A stretch of DNA of 17,685 bases, from contig CALJKJ010000034.1 in assembly GCA_937973685.1 (NCBI GenBank), positions 1 through 17,685 of the forward strand. Direction: 5' to 3'. The DNA comes from an uncultured Flavobacteriales bacterium (lineage in GTDB: Bacteria > Bacteroidota > Bacteroidia > Flavobacteriales_D > Crocinitomicaceae). The notes under the pieces were generated by a model that worked only from the letters and a program-made list of their open reading frames with translations, was not told where the DNA came from and did not search any database. Shown here one piece after another: positions 8,015 through 15,975 of this stretch. The translations under genes and the position numbers were made by a program. Position 1 is the stretch's first letter. The number at the start of each line of letters is the position of its first letter.

Positions 8015-8056
8015 AAATGATAAAGGCTGAATAGTAATATTCAGCCTTTATCATTT
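8015..8056. terminator. Long bidirectional hairpin between two converging genes
   Basis: A perfect 19-bp inverted repeat (8015-8033 with 8038-8056) around the 4-base loop GTAA sits between the haem-c lipoprotein (+) and the glutamate-semialdehyde dehydrogenase gene (-), whose stop is 12 bases away. The AT-rich outer stem (AAATGATAAA / TTTATCATTT) gives weak U-rich tails on both strands. A two-way terminator is the simplest reading. Confidence 0.75.
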
Positions 8057-8067
8057 GTACTAATTTC

Positions 8068-9696
8068 TTATCCCAAAAACGGATATTTATAATCTGTTGG
8101 TGGAACAAATGTTTCTTTGATTGTTCGCGCTGATGTCCAACGTAATAAATTCATTGCAGCACCTGCTTTGTCATTTGTACCAGAACCTCTAGCTCCTCCA
8201 AAAGGTTGTTGTCCTACAACAGCTCCAGTTGGTTTGTCATTGATATAGAAATTACCAGCTGCATTTTCCAATGCTTTCGTCGCAACTTGAATGGCGTAAC
8301 GATCGTTAGAAATTATTGACCCTGTTAATGCATAGTCAGACGTTTCATCTAATAATGCCAACGTTTGCTCAAATTCATTTTCAGGATAAACATAAATTGT
8401 CAAAACTGGTCCAAAAATCTCTTCGCTCATCGTACGGAACTTCGGATTTGTTGTCACAACTGTAGTAGGTTCAATAAAATATCCTTTTGATTTATCGTAA
8501 TTTCCACCTGTGATTATCTCAGCATCTGCTTGAGTTTTTACATAATAAATGTAACCAGCAATTTTATCAAAAGCACGTTCATCAATAACTGCGTTCACAA
8601 AATTAGAAGTGTCTGCTGGAGAACCCATTTTGAATGAATTGACTTGATCTACATAAATTGCTTTTACAGCAGACCAAATATTCGAAGGAATGTAAGCACG
8701 AGAAGCCGCTGAACATTTCTGCCCTTGGAATTCAAAAGCACCACGTGACATAGCTGTTGCAACTTCAGCCGCATTGGCCGATTTATGCACCATGATGAAA
8801 TCTTTCCCACCTGTTTCACCAACTATACGTGGATAAGAACGGTATTTCTCGATGTTATTCCCGATTTCTTTCCACAAATGACGGAAAACTCCTGTTGAAC
8901 CAGTGAAATGTAATCCTGCTAAATCCTTGTGTTTGAAAACAACATCTCCTGCAACAGGTCCTTCAACACTGATCATATTAATAACACCCGGAGGAACACC
9001 TGCAGCTTCGAACAAATCCATAATAACTTGCGCTGAATACATTTGCGATTCAGCTGGTTTCCATACTACCACATTCCCCATCATTGCAGGAGCTGCACAT
9101 AAGTTAGCAGCAATTGACGTAAAATTAAATGGTGTTACCGCAAAAACAAATCCTTCCAATGGACGGTATTCCAATCGATTCCACATTCCAGGAAGTGATT
9201 CTGGTTGTTCTTTATAAATTTGCGTCATGTACTGCACGTTGAATCGGAAAAAATCGATCAACTCACACGCAGCGTCAATTTCAGCTTGAAAAACATTTTT
9301 TGATTGCGCCAACATCGTCGCTGCATTCATTCTATTTCTAAATGGTCCTGCTAATAAATCAGCAGCCTTTAAGAAAATCGCAGCACGTTGTTCCCAAGGT
9401 AAATTTGCCCAATCATTTTTAGCAGCTAATGCTGCATTGATTGCTTTCTCTACATGAGATTTATCACCATAATTAAAATGACCTAATACTTTTTTGTGAT
9501 CATGAGGTGGTGACATTGGTACTTTTTTGTCCGTTGTCACTTTTTCATTTCCAATATACATTGGAATATCAATTGGCGCTTGATTGGCTAAAAGATTATA
9601 TTCTGCGATTAACGCATCGCGTTCAGCGGTTCCTGGGGCATAAGCTTTAACGGGCTCGTTAATTGGCTTTGGAACGACAAAAAAAGCATTTGACAT
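8068..9696 (-). CDS. pruA: L-glutamate gamma-semialdehyde dehydrogenase (1-pyrroline-5-carboxylate dehydrogenase)
   Basis: This NAD-dependent aldehyde dehydrogenase oxidises glutamate gamma-semialdehyde (open form of pyrroline-5-carboxylate) to glutamate, the second step of proline breakdown. From the start chosen here it has 542 residues, the usual length for the stand-alone enzyme. Visible sites are TPFNFT with oxyanion Asn191, the cofactor-fold segment HFTGSTGVFRHLWKEIG, the general base Glu294 (VGETGGKD), the nucleophile Cys328 (FQGQKCSAASR), and EIFGPVLTIY. The ATG at 9696 (protein MSNAFFVVPKP) is preferred over the in-frame ATG at 9735 because the family N-terminus begins there and the upstream 13 codons lie over a promoter box. 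No proline dehydrogenase domain is fused or adjacent. Confidence 0.93.
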   Translation of the reverse strand: MSNAFFVVPKPINEPVKAYAPGTAERDALIAEYNLLANQAPIDIPMYIGNEKVTTDKKVPMSPPHDHKKVLGHFNYGDKSHVEKAINAALAAKNDWANLPWEQRAAIFLKAADLLAGPFRNRMNAATMLAQSKNVFQAEIDAACELIDFFRFNVQYMTQIYKEQPESLPGMWNRLEYRPLEGFVFAVTPFNFTSIAANLCAAPAMMGNVVVWKPAESQMYSAQVIMDLFEAAGVPPGVINMISVEGPVAGDVVFKHKDLAGLHFTGSTGVFRHLWKEIGNNIEKYRSYPRIVGETGGKDFIMVHKSANAAEVATAMSRGAFEFQGQKCSAASRAYIPSNIWSAVKAIYVDQVNSFKMGSPADTSNFVNAVIDERAFDKIAGYIYYVKTQADAEIITGGNYDKSKGYFIEPTTVVTTNPKFRTMSEEIFGPVLTIYVYPENEFEQTLALLDETSDYALTGSIISNDRYAIQVATKALENAAGNFYINDKPTGAVVGQQPFGGARGSGTNDKAGAAMNLLRWTSARTIKETFVPPTDYKYPFLG

Positions 9697-9713
9697 AGTT
9701 CGATTTTTTTTGA

Positions 9714-9721
9714 CAAAGTTA
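9714..9721 (-). promoter_or_regulatory. Putative -7 box of the pruA-type gene
   Basis: On the minus strand, TAACTTTG is a perfect match to the Bacteroidota -7 consensus TAnnTTTG and lies 17 bases before the ATG at 9696. No convincing -33 box was seen. It falls inside the longer version of the reading frame, which supports the shorter start. Confidence 0.5.
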
Positions 9722-9833
9722 ATAGAATGTATCAATAATCAGGGTTACTTTCATTACATTTTAACGGATACTATTTGATCCAATTCATTTGTTTTTTTGA
9801 TTCAAATTCCTTATTATTGTTTAAATAAAACAC

Positions 9834-11093
9834 ATGAAAAACCGCTACTACTTATTGCTAGTTACCTTATTAGCTATTCATGCTTTTGGAGCAAACACCC
9901 GAAAAGCGTTAGAAAAACTGAATACTGGTTCGTCACTGGAGAGAATTAACGCAGCAGAAACATTAAATGCACTTTATCAAAGTGAGGCACGTGATTCACT
10001 ACGCTATGTTGGTGAAAAATTATACTTCTACGGCATACAAAACCACTTCTACCCTGCGGTGGAAAAAGGTAAAATAATCCTTTCTGAATATTTTATTTTA
10101 ACAGGGAAAGTTATCGATGGCATCACAACCCTAAAAGCATTGATTCCGACAATTGTTCAACGAAATGATTCCAAAGAATTGTGTCTGGTTGCTAAAATCA
10201 TCAGCCAAGGCTATGTGCTTGAACGTGATGCTAAATCTGCCTTATATTGGGCTGAAAAATCGGTGCAACATGCTAAAGAATCGAAAAACAAACAACTCCG
10301 ATCAGATGGCTTATTAGTTTTGTCTGAAGCATATTTACTTTCTGGGAAACCAGATAAAGCTTTAGCTGCATTACATCGCTACGAAACAATTGTTTGCAGC
10401 GAAAAAAACGAACGCAAGAAAAGTGCTGTTTATGCAAAACTTGGCGACTTTTATATGAAAAAAGGGGATTTAGTGCGCGCAGAAGGATATTTCTTATCGT
10501 CCTATGAAAGTGCAAGAAAAACAACCCTCATTAGTCCAATTGCTAATGCCTTGAATAACCTAGCTATCATTTATTATGAAAACAATGATTTGCAAAACTC
10601 CAAACAGTTTTTTTTAAAAGCTTTGCAACTTCGCTTGCATGTAAACGATAACAAAGCTGTTTCTGAAAGTTATTATAATCTTGGGGATTTTTATTATTAC
10701 AGTGGTGTTATTGATAAAGCTCAATCTTGGTATGGGAAATCGTTAGTGATTGCAACTACATTTAACTTAAAATCGGAACAAAACGATGCTTTGAATGCAT
10801 TAGCTGAAACATGTAAGTCCCAAAAGGATTTTGAAAGTGCGAATAATTACCGCGAGCAGCAATTGGCGCTTTTGAAAAAAATTGAACTTGACAACAGAGT
10901 TGATGAAGAGGAAATAAAAGCGCTTCAACTTGAGATGCTACAATCAGAAATGTTAGCAAAAGCTAATGACAACGAACAAGTTGCTGGCTTTACGCTAAAA
11001 TGGGAATGGGGTTTAATTACTTTGTTAGTGATATTATTGTTTCTAAAATTTAGAATTAGTTCAAACGACCCGGATAAATTAAGTGAAATGTAG
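9834..11093 (+). CDS. TPR-repeat protein with signal peptide and C-terminal membrane segment
   Basis: The 419-residue product starts with a signal peptide (KNR, then a hydrophobic core about 5-19) and then helical repeats. Clear tetratricopeptide repeats fall near 158-190, 197-229 (AVYAKLGDFYMKKGDLVRAE), 237-270 (ALNNLAIIYYENNDLQNSKQ), 277-310 (SYYNLGDFYYYSGVIDKAQ) and 317-350. A charged, probably coiled-coil stretch (about 340-380) follows, then one membrane segment (391-406) and a short cytoplasmic tail of about 13 residues. The order signal peptide, TPR array, coil, membrane helix is that of the sensor half of Bacteroidota TPR histidine kinases and TPR-HTH regulators, but no output domain follows. 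The role is unknown. It diverges from the pruA-type gene, and its last 38 bases overlap the end of apaG on the other strand. Confidence 0.8.
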   Translation: MKNRYYLLLVTLLAIHAFGANTRKALEKLNTGSSLERINAAETLNALYQSEARDSLRYVGEKLYFYGIQNHFYPAVEKGKIILSEYFILTGKVIDGITTLKALIPTIVQRNDSKELCLVAKIISQGYVLERDAKSALYWAEKSVQHAKESKNKQLRSDGLLVLSEAYLLSGKPDKALAALHRYETIVCSEKNERKKSAVYAKLGDFYMKKGDLVRAEGYFLSSYESARKTTLISPIANALNNLAIIYYENNDLQNSKQFFLKALQLRLHVNDNKAVSESYYNLGDFYYYSGVIDKAQSWYGKSLVIATTFNLKSEQNDALNALAETCKSQKDFESANNYREQQLALLKKIELDNRVDEEEIKALQLEMLQSEMLAKANDNEQVAGFTLKWEWGLITLLVILLFLKFRISSNDPDKLSEM

Positions 11094-11448
11094 GGATATC
11101 AACTCGGATTGTTTCGTTAGTTACAAGATTTAAAAAAGTATAGAATCCACTCATTGATCCTATTTCTGACCGTAATTCGCAACCACTAGTATATGAAAAC
11201 ACCTCTCCTGCTTCTAATATTGGCTGTTGACCTATCACACCTTCTCCACTTACATGAGCTGCTGGAAACAACGCATCATAAATGAACCAGTCACGATGAA
11301 TCAATTGAATGGAATGATTGTTTTGATTCTCAATTGTAATGTGATAATTGAAAAAGTAAACTCCTTCTGAGATCGTAGACAAATCGCCTCTGTATTGTGT
11401 GTTTACCTTTACTAAAACCCCCTCTGTTATTGCCGTTTGTTGTATCAT
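11056..11448 (-). CDS. apaG: ApaG (DUF525) family protein
   Basis: This is a 130-residue protein of the ApaG family (about 125 residues in E. coli), a single immunoglobulin-like beta sandwich also found in some F-box proteins. The biochemical role is not firmly known; in enterobacteria the gene is linked to cation tolerance and diadenosine tetraphosphate metabolism. Diagnostic stretches are FNYHITIENQNNHSIQLIHR (37-56), DWFIYDA, the glycine-rich VSGEGVIGQQP (66-76), and FSYTSGCELRSEIGSMSGFY (84-103), the most conserved block of the family. The C-terminal 12 codons lie antisense to the end of the TPR gene. The ATG start gives the expected N-terminus. Confidence 0.93.
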   Translation of the reverse strand: MIQQTAITEGVLVKVNTQYRGDLSTISEGVYFFNYHITIENQNNHSIQLIHRDWFIYDALFPAAHVSGEGVIGQQPILEAGEVFSYTSGCELRSEIGSMSGFYTFLNLVTNETIRVDIPTFHLIYPGRLN

Positions 11449-11465
11449 CAGTGTGTTGTTTGAAC

Positions 11466-11496
11466 GAAAGATAGAAAAACATTTTTATTGCAACAA
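11466..11496 (-). promoter_or_regulatory. Putative apaG promoter
   Basis: On the minus strand, TATCTTTC (11473-11466) matches 7 of 8 bases of the -7 consensus TAnnTTTG and lies 17 bases before the apaG ATG. TTG triplets, read on the minus strand at 11496-11494 and 11493-11491, lie 20 and 17 bases upstream as -33 candidates. This is a sequence match only. Confidence 0.35.
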
Positions 11497-11512
11497 TTTT
11501 TTAACATTTGTT

Positions 11513-11544
11513 TTTGAACTGTTTTTTTTGAATTAATAATTTTA
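11513..11544 (+). promoter_or_regulatory. Putative promoter of the secreted S8 peptidase
   Basis: TTTG (11513-11516), a 20-base spacer and TAATTTTA (11537-11544; 7 of 8 positions of TAnnTTTG) match the two-part Bacteroidota promoter with normal spacing. The ATG follows at 11582. Confidence 0.5.
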
Positions 11545-11581
11545 GCCGTTGAAATATTAAAAACTCTTCTTATTTTTAACT

Positions 11582-13765
11582 ATGAAAAATATTTGCATCT
11601 TTTTATCTGTCATATCAATTTTACCTAGCTTGTTTTATGCTCAACAGATTCCAGCAACACAACGCATGGATTGGGAAAACTTATCGACAATTTTAAAACA
11701 ACCAACCACTGAATTTAGTTCGTTGATGAATAATAATTCTTACTCCATTTACAAGATGAACAACAAACTTTATATTTCATTGTACGGAATTGAAAGGCCT
11801 TCAGCTGATTGGGATTTTTTAAAAACAAAAGGTTGTATCGTTGGTAAGAAAACAGGAAATATCCGAACGTTAAAAGTTCCACTATCAATATTTACAACAA
11901 TTAACTTCAATGATTTCTTCACGTACATTGAATTTCCATCAAAAGCTCAACCTCATTTGGATAAAGCTGTAAAAGATACAAAAGCCGATAGCGTCCAAAA
12001 AGGAATAAATTTACCGCGTGCGTTTACAGGAAAAAATGTATACATCGGTATAACAGATTGGGGATTTGATTATACCCATCCCATGTTTTACGATACACTT
12101 TTACAAACAACACGTGTAAAAGCAGCTTGGGACCAATACAAACAAATTGGAACTACTCCAACATCATATAATTACGGGGTAGAATACAATACGACATCTG
12201 AATTGTTAGCTGCGGGTTCTGATACGGCTAACATATATAGTTACAATACACATGGTAGTCACGTCGCTGGAATTGCAGGAGGCAGTGGTGCGGGCTTGAA
12301 TTACCGTGGATTTGCATTTGAATCTGAATTTTTATTTTGTACGTTTTTAATCGATGCAGCATCTGTTATCGATGGATTTAATTGGATGCATGAAAAAGCA
12401 GTTGCCGATGGAAAAAGATTAGTCATCAATATGAGTTGGGGATTGTATTACATGGGAACACTTGATGGTAATTCCTTATTATCACAAGCATTACAAACGT
12501 TATCCGATCAAGGAGTTGTTTTTGTTTCATCTGCTGGAAATAATGGAAATGTCAATTTTCACATCAAAAAACAATTTGCTAATAATCATTTTGATTCGCG
12601 CATTAATTTTTATGATTACAATGCCAATCCAAACACTTGGGGTCAAAGTGTCACAATGTGGGGGGAAGAAAATAATGATTTCGGTGTCCAATTGAAAATT
12701 TACGCAGCAAATGGAACCTTACTAGCAAGCAGTGATACAATCAATACGGCAACAATTTCGAGTTACATTGATTCAAGTTTCATTATTGGGACTGATACAA
12801 TTTTATTTAATGTTGCAGGTGAACACAATCATCCGTTAAATAACCGACCGAACTTGCGTTTACGCGTTCAAAACAAGAACACAACATATGCAACAGTTTT
12901 ATCTAGTTTCGCATCTACCGGAACAGTTCATTATTGGAATGTAACAGAGTTAGTTACAGGAGTTGGGAATTGGGGAATGCCTTTTACAACATTTGGAACG
13001 AATGGAATAGCGGGTGATGCAAATTATAGTATTGGTGAACCTACTTGTGCCCCCGCTGCAATTTCAGTTGGTGCATACGCTTCATCTTACCATTCACCAA
13101 ACGGAACATTAGTTGGTGGTGGACAAGCAACATTTACAAGTATTGGTCCATTGTATACAGAAGTCATGAAACCAGATATTTCTGCACCAGGTGTTAGTGT
13201 TGCTTCGTCTATTTCTTCTTTTACTGATGCTACATATAGTGCTGTTGCATCTACAACTTTCAACGGTGTAACCTATGATTTTGCTCGCTTTTCTGGAACA
13301 TCGATGTCTTCTCCAGCTGTAGCAGGTATCGTTGCATTAATTTTAGACGCAAATCCATATTTAATGCCCGATCAAATCAAAACTATATTGAAACAAACCG
13401 CTCGCTTAGACCAATACACTGGAACAATTACTGCTCCTGGAAATACGAGTTGGGGAATGGGAAAAGTAAATGCTTTAGCTGCTGTTTTACTGGCGCTTAA
13501 CACTATTTCAATCGAAGAAATTGCAAGTAATAATTGGTTTGTTCTTTATCCAAACCCCACATTAAACTCGCTTGAACTTTTTATTCCAACAGATAAAAAT
13601 CTGAATAAAATAAGCATTTACAGTACTACTGGTCAACTTGTTTACTCACAATCAACGGGTGAGATTTCCACAACTATTGATTGTTCGCTTTTTGCAACTG
13701 GAAACTACATTGTCGAAGCAGCTATTAATGGGACTAACTATGTGAAACATTTCACGAAAAACTAG
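11582..13765 (+). CDS. Secreted S8 (subtilisin-family) serine peptidase with type IX secretion sorting domain
   Basis: This 727-residue peptidase has a signal peptide (1-20, ending FYA before QQIP), an N-terminal region to about 140 with the look of a propeptide, a subtilase domain, and a C-terminal sorting domain. The catalytic triad is visible: Asp159 (GITDWGFD), His224 (NTHGSHVAG) and Ser574 (FSGTSMSSPAVAG), with oxyanion Asn320 (SSAGNNGN). About 130-150 residues around 335-480 form a beta-rich insertion between the Asn and Ser motifs. From about 653 the tail reads VLYPNPTLNSLELFIP, then ISIYSTTGQLVYSQS and GNYIVEA, ending KHFTKN. This is a classic type-A type IX secretion (Por) sorting domain, so the enzyme should cross the outer membrane and be released or surface-attached. 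Substrates are unknown. It stands alone. Confidence 0.93.
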   Translation: MKNICIFLSVISILPSLFYAQQIPATQRMDWENLSTILKQPTTEFSSLMNNNSYSIYKMNNKLYISLYGIERPSADWDFLKTKGCIVGKKTGNIRTLKVPLSIFTTINFNDFFTYIEFPSKAQPHLDKAVKDTKADSVQKGINLPRAFTGKNVYIGITDWGFDYTHPMFYDTLLQTTRVKAAWDQYKQIGTTPTSYNYGVEYNTTSELLAAGSDTANIYSYNTHGSHVAGIAGGSGAGLNYRGFAFESEFLFCTFLIDAASVIDGFNWMHEKAVADGKRLVINMSWGLYYMGTLDGNSLLSQALQTLSDQGVVFVSSAGNNGNVNFHIKKQFANNHFDSRINFYDYNANPNTWGQSVTMWGEENNDFGVQLKIYAANGTLLASSDTINTATISSYIDSSFIIGTDTILFNVAGEHNHPLNNRPNLRLRVQNKNTTYATVLSSFASTGTVHYWNVTELVTGVGNWGMPFTTFGTNGIAGDANYSIGEPTCAPAAISVGAYASSYHSPNGTLVGGGQATFTSIGPLYTEVMKPDISAPGVSVASSISSFTDATYSAVASTTFNGVTYDFARFSGTSMSSPAVAGIVALILDANPYLMPDQIKTILKQTARLDQYTGTITAPGNTSWGMGKVNALAAVLLALNTISIEEIASNNWFVLYPNPTLNSLELFIPTDKNLNKISIYSTTGQLVYSQSTGEISTTIDCSLFATGNYIVEAAINGTNYVKHFTKN

Positions 13766-13808
13766 TAAAATCAAGCTACTTATAAAGTCAAACTAGCCAA
13801 TAAATTGT

Positions 13809-13816
13809 TAATTTTG
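13809..13816 (+). promoter_or_regulatory. Putative -7 box of the paaE operon
   Basis: TAATTTTG is a perfect TAnnTTTG match, 19 bases before the first paaE ATG and inside the 70-base gap after the S8 peptidase. No good -33 box was seen. It would drive the four-gene set from paaE copy 1 to the dihydrouridine synthase. Confidence 0.45.
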
Positions 13817-13835
13817 ACGAAAATTAAAAGCGCAA

Positions 13836-14903
13836 ATGAATCCAAAATTTCACCCCCTTCAAGTAATTGATATCAAACACGAAACAGAAGATGCAGTATC
13901 AATTGCATTTTCAATTCCAGATACCTTAACAGAAGCGTTTTCATTCTACGCTGGACAATACATCACGATCAAAGCCATCATAAATGGCGAGGAAGTAAGA
14001 CGTTCGTATTCCATATGCGCTGCACCTCATGAAAACACACTTCGTGTTGCAATCAAGCGAGTTGAAAATGGTATTTTCTCAACTTGGGCAACAAACGACT
14101 TAAAAATTGGCGATTCATTAGAGGTGATGACTCCTTCTGGAAATTTTAAATTAATTCCAACAGCAACGAATCAAAAATCGTATGTGTTATTTGCTGCGGG
14201 TAGTGGAATCACGCCTATTCTATCAATAATAAAAACAATACTGAAAGAGGAACCGTTAAGTGAAGTAACATTGTTTTACGGAAACAAAGGGTTTTCAAGT
14301 ATTATTTTTAGAGAAGAGCTTGAAGCATTGAAAAACCGTTTCATGAAGCAATTTCGCTTAATTCATATATTATCTCGTGAAAGCTTAGGTAATGTAATTC
14401 AAAAAGGTAGAATTGATGATGAGAAGGTTAGAAAGTTATGTAGTGGTTTTTTAAACCCTGCTGCCATTGACGAAGTTTATGTTTGTGGACCAGAAGCAAT
14501 GATTCACGCGGTAAAAAACGAATTAAACGCATTTGGTGTTCCTGAAAAACAAATTCATTTTGAACTTTTTGGGACTGGATATGTTAAACAAGAGAAAAAA
14601 GAAGTTGCTGTTTCTGATATCGTTGCATCAAAAGTTACCATCATATTAGATGATGATCGTTATGAAATAAACCTCGATTCGAATGGAAAAAACATATTGG
14701 AAGCAGGATTTGAAGCTGGTGCTGATTTACCATATGCATGTAAAGGTGGTGTTTGTTGCACGTGCAAAGCCAAAATTATCGAAGGTACAGCGACAATGGA
14801 CATTAATTACGCATTAGAAAAAGAAGAAGTGGAAGCTGGATACATTTTAACGTGCCAAGCTCATCCAACTTCTAGCAATTTAATTATCTCATTTGACGAA
14901 TAA
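13836..14903 (+). CDS. paaE: Phenylacetyl-CoA epoxidase reductase PaaE, copy 1 (canonical)
   Basis: PaaE passes electrons from NADPH through FAD and a [2Fe-2S] centre to the diiron subunit PaaA. The 355 residues have the usual order: FAD-binding barrel with RRSYSIC (55-61), NAD(P)-binding domain with GSGITP (122-127), YGN (148-150) and CGPEAMI (217-223), and a plant-type ferredoxin domain. The cluster ligands are Cys302, Cys307, Cys310 and Cys340 (C-x4-C-x2-C-x29-C), inside the PaaE-typical CKGGVCCTCKAKI and LTCQAHP. It keeps the family block SIIFREELEALKNRF, HILSRE and GRIDDEKV (about 155-197), so it is the better match to E. coli PaaE. The second copy follows after one base. Another ferredoxin-type oxygenase reductase role is possible but less likely given paaABCD nearby. 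Confidence 0.92.
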   Translation: MNPKFHPLQVIDIKHETEDAVSIAFSIPDTLTEAFSFYAGQYITIKAIINGEEVRRSYSICAAPHENTLRVAIKRVENGIFSTWATNDLKIGDSLEVMTPSGNFKLIPTATNQKSYVLFAAGSGITPILSIIKTILKEEPLSEVTLFYGNKGFSSIIFREELEALKNRFMKQFRLIHILSRESLGNVIQKGRIDDEKVRKLCSGFLNPAAIDEVYVCGPEAMIHAVKNELNAFGVPEKQIHFELFGTGYVKQEKKEVAVSDIVASKVTIILDDDRYEINLDSNGKNILEAGFEAGADLPYACKGGVCCTCKAKIIEGTATMDINYALEKEEVEAGYILTCQAHPTSSNLIISFDE

Positions 14904-14904
14904 T

Positions 14905-15975
14905 ATGGGTTTATTTTCACGATTCAAAAAAACAGAATCAACAAGCAAGAACAAGCGTTCAGCTGAACTTACAGTACTAGCAAACGAAAAATTGACTGCT
15001 GACAGTTGTAAAATTAGCTTCATCATACCTGATGAATTAAAAGCTGACTTTCAATATATTCCTGGTCAATATTTAAATTTACATTGTATCATTAATAATG
15101 AAACTGTCGTTCGTTCCTATTCAATTTGTAGTGGAACGAATGAAGCATTAGCTGTTGCCGTAAAACGTATACCAACTGGGAAAGCATCGAATTGGATCTT
15201 TAACGAATTAGTTGCTGGATCGACGATTTTGGTTGATTTTCCACAAGGTAATTTCCAGGTTGGTGACACAGAAAAATCGATAGTTGCATTTGCCGCTGGA
15301 AGTGGAATAACACCTATTCTATCAATGGCAAAATCATTGAATGAAACTAAAATTAATTTGTTTTATGGGAATAGTGCACCAGAATCAGCAATGTTTTTAT
15401 CCGATTTAACTGCACTTTCTACTGTTGAATTATTTCCTTTTTACACCAAATCAACAATCGAAGGAGCAGGATTTGGTCGTTTTAACAAAGAAGTGGTAAC
15501 TGAAATTGTTAAAGCTGATTTATCGATTTTGAATGCAGACGGCTATTACCTTTGTGGACCTGAAGAAATGATCGTACATGTAAATGAGGTGTTAACAACA
15601 TTTGGCGTACCGAAAGAAAAAATTCATTTTGAATTGTTTACAACTCCTGTTTTGTTAGTCGAAAAAGAGACTTCAAAAACTGAACAGTTTTCAGGCACAA
15701 GTCAAGTTACAGCAATGCTTGATGGCGAAGTAGTGAAAATTGAATTGTCGGGTACAGGAAAATCGATATTAGATGCGTTAGATCAAGCAGGTATGGATGT
15801 TCCTTTTTCTTGTAAAGGAGGTGTTTGTTGTACTTGTAAAGCAAAAATCATTGAAGGTTCAGCCGCAATGAACATCAATTATGCACTGACAGATGATGAA
15901 GTTGCGAATGGTTATATTTTAACATGCCAAGCACACCCAACTAGTGCTGTTTTGAAAATTGATTACGATGTCTAA
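14905..15975 (+). CDS. PaaE-like ferredoxin reductase, copy 2 (diverged tandem paralogue)
   Basis: This 356-residue flavin/[2Fe-2S] reductase has the same layout as the gene before it: RSYSIC (70-75), GSGITP (132-137), YGN (154-156), CGPEEMI (218-224), and a plant-type cluster with Cys303, Cys308, Cys311 and Cys341. Unlike copy 1 it has a basic N-terminal extension (LFSRFKK and KNKR in the first 18 residues). It has also lost the family block between YGN and CGPE: the FREELE, LSRE and GRIDDEKV elements are changed to other sequence and the stretch is about 5 residues shorter. The ferredoxin parts are nearly identical in protein but differ at many third codon positions, so the duplication is old. 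The ATG at 14905 (TAA-T-ATG junction with copy 1) is preferred over the in-frame TTG at 14893. Its partner oxygenase is uncertain. Confidence 0.88.
   Translation: MGLFSRFKKTESTSKNKRSAELTVLANEKLTADSCKISFIIPDELKADFQYIPGQYLNLHCIINNETVVRSYSICSGTNEALAVAVKRIPTGKASNWIFNELVAGSTILVDFPQGNFQVGDTEKSIVAFAAGSGITPILSMAKSLNETKINLFYGNSAPESAMFLSDLTALSTVELFPFYTKSTIEGAGFGRFNKEVVTEIVKADLSILNADGYYLCGPEEMIVHVNEVLTTFGVPKEKIHFELFTTPVLLVEKETSKTEQFSGTSQVTAMLDGEVVKIELSGTGKSILDALDQAGMDVPFSCKGGVCCTCKAKIIEGSAAMNINYALTDDEVANGYILTCQAHPTSAVLKIDYDV

Noticed and set aside
7992..8020. tRNA-like fragment (GGTATGCTCAGTTGGGGTTGAA, resembling a D-arm).
   Set aside because: No acceptor, anticodon or T-arm partner can be found around it, so the resemblance is most likely chance.
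8068..9696. The aldehyde dehydrogenase as PaaZ of the phenylacetate pathway.
   Set aside because: It has no hydratase domain, is about 540 residues long, and its sequence fits glutamate semialdehyde dehydrogenase.
9697..9735. Longer pruA-type reading frame starting at ATG 9735.
   Set aside because: The extra 13 residues are not family-like and cover a -7 promoter box; the Bacteroidota enzymes start at the second Met.
14893..14904. TTG 14893 as the start of the second reductase.
   Set aside because: ATG at 14905, one base after the first copy's stop, is the natural coupled start.
15959..15967. TTG 15959 as the start of the short-chain dehydrogenase.
   Set aside because: ATG at 15968 places the cofactor motif at the usual distance and overlaps the upstream stop in a typical coupled arrangement.
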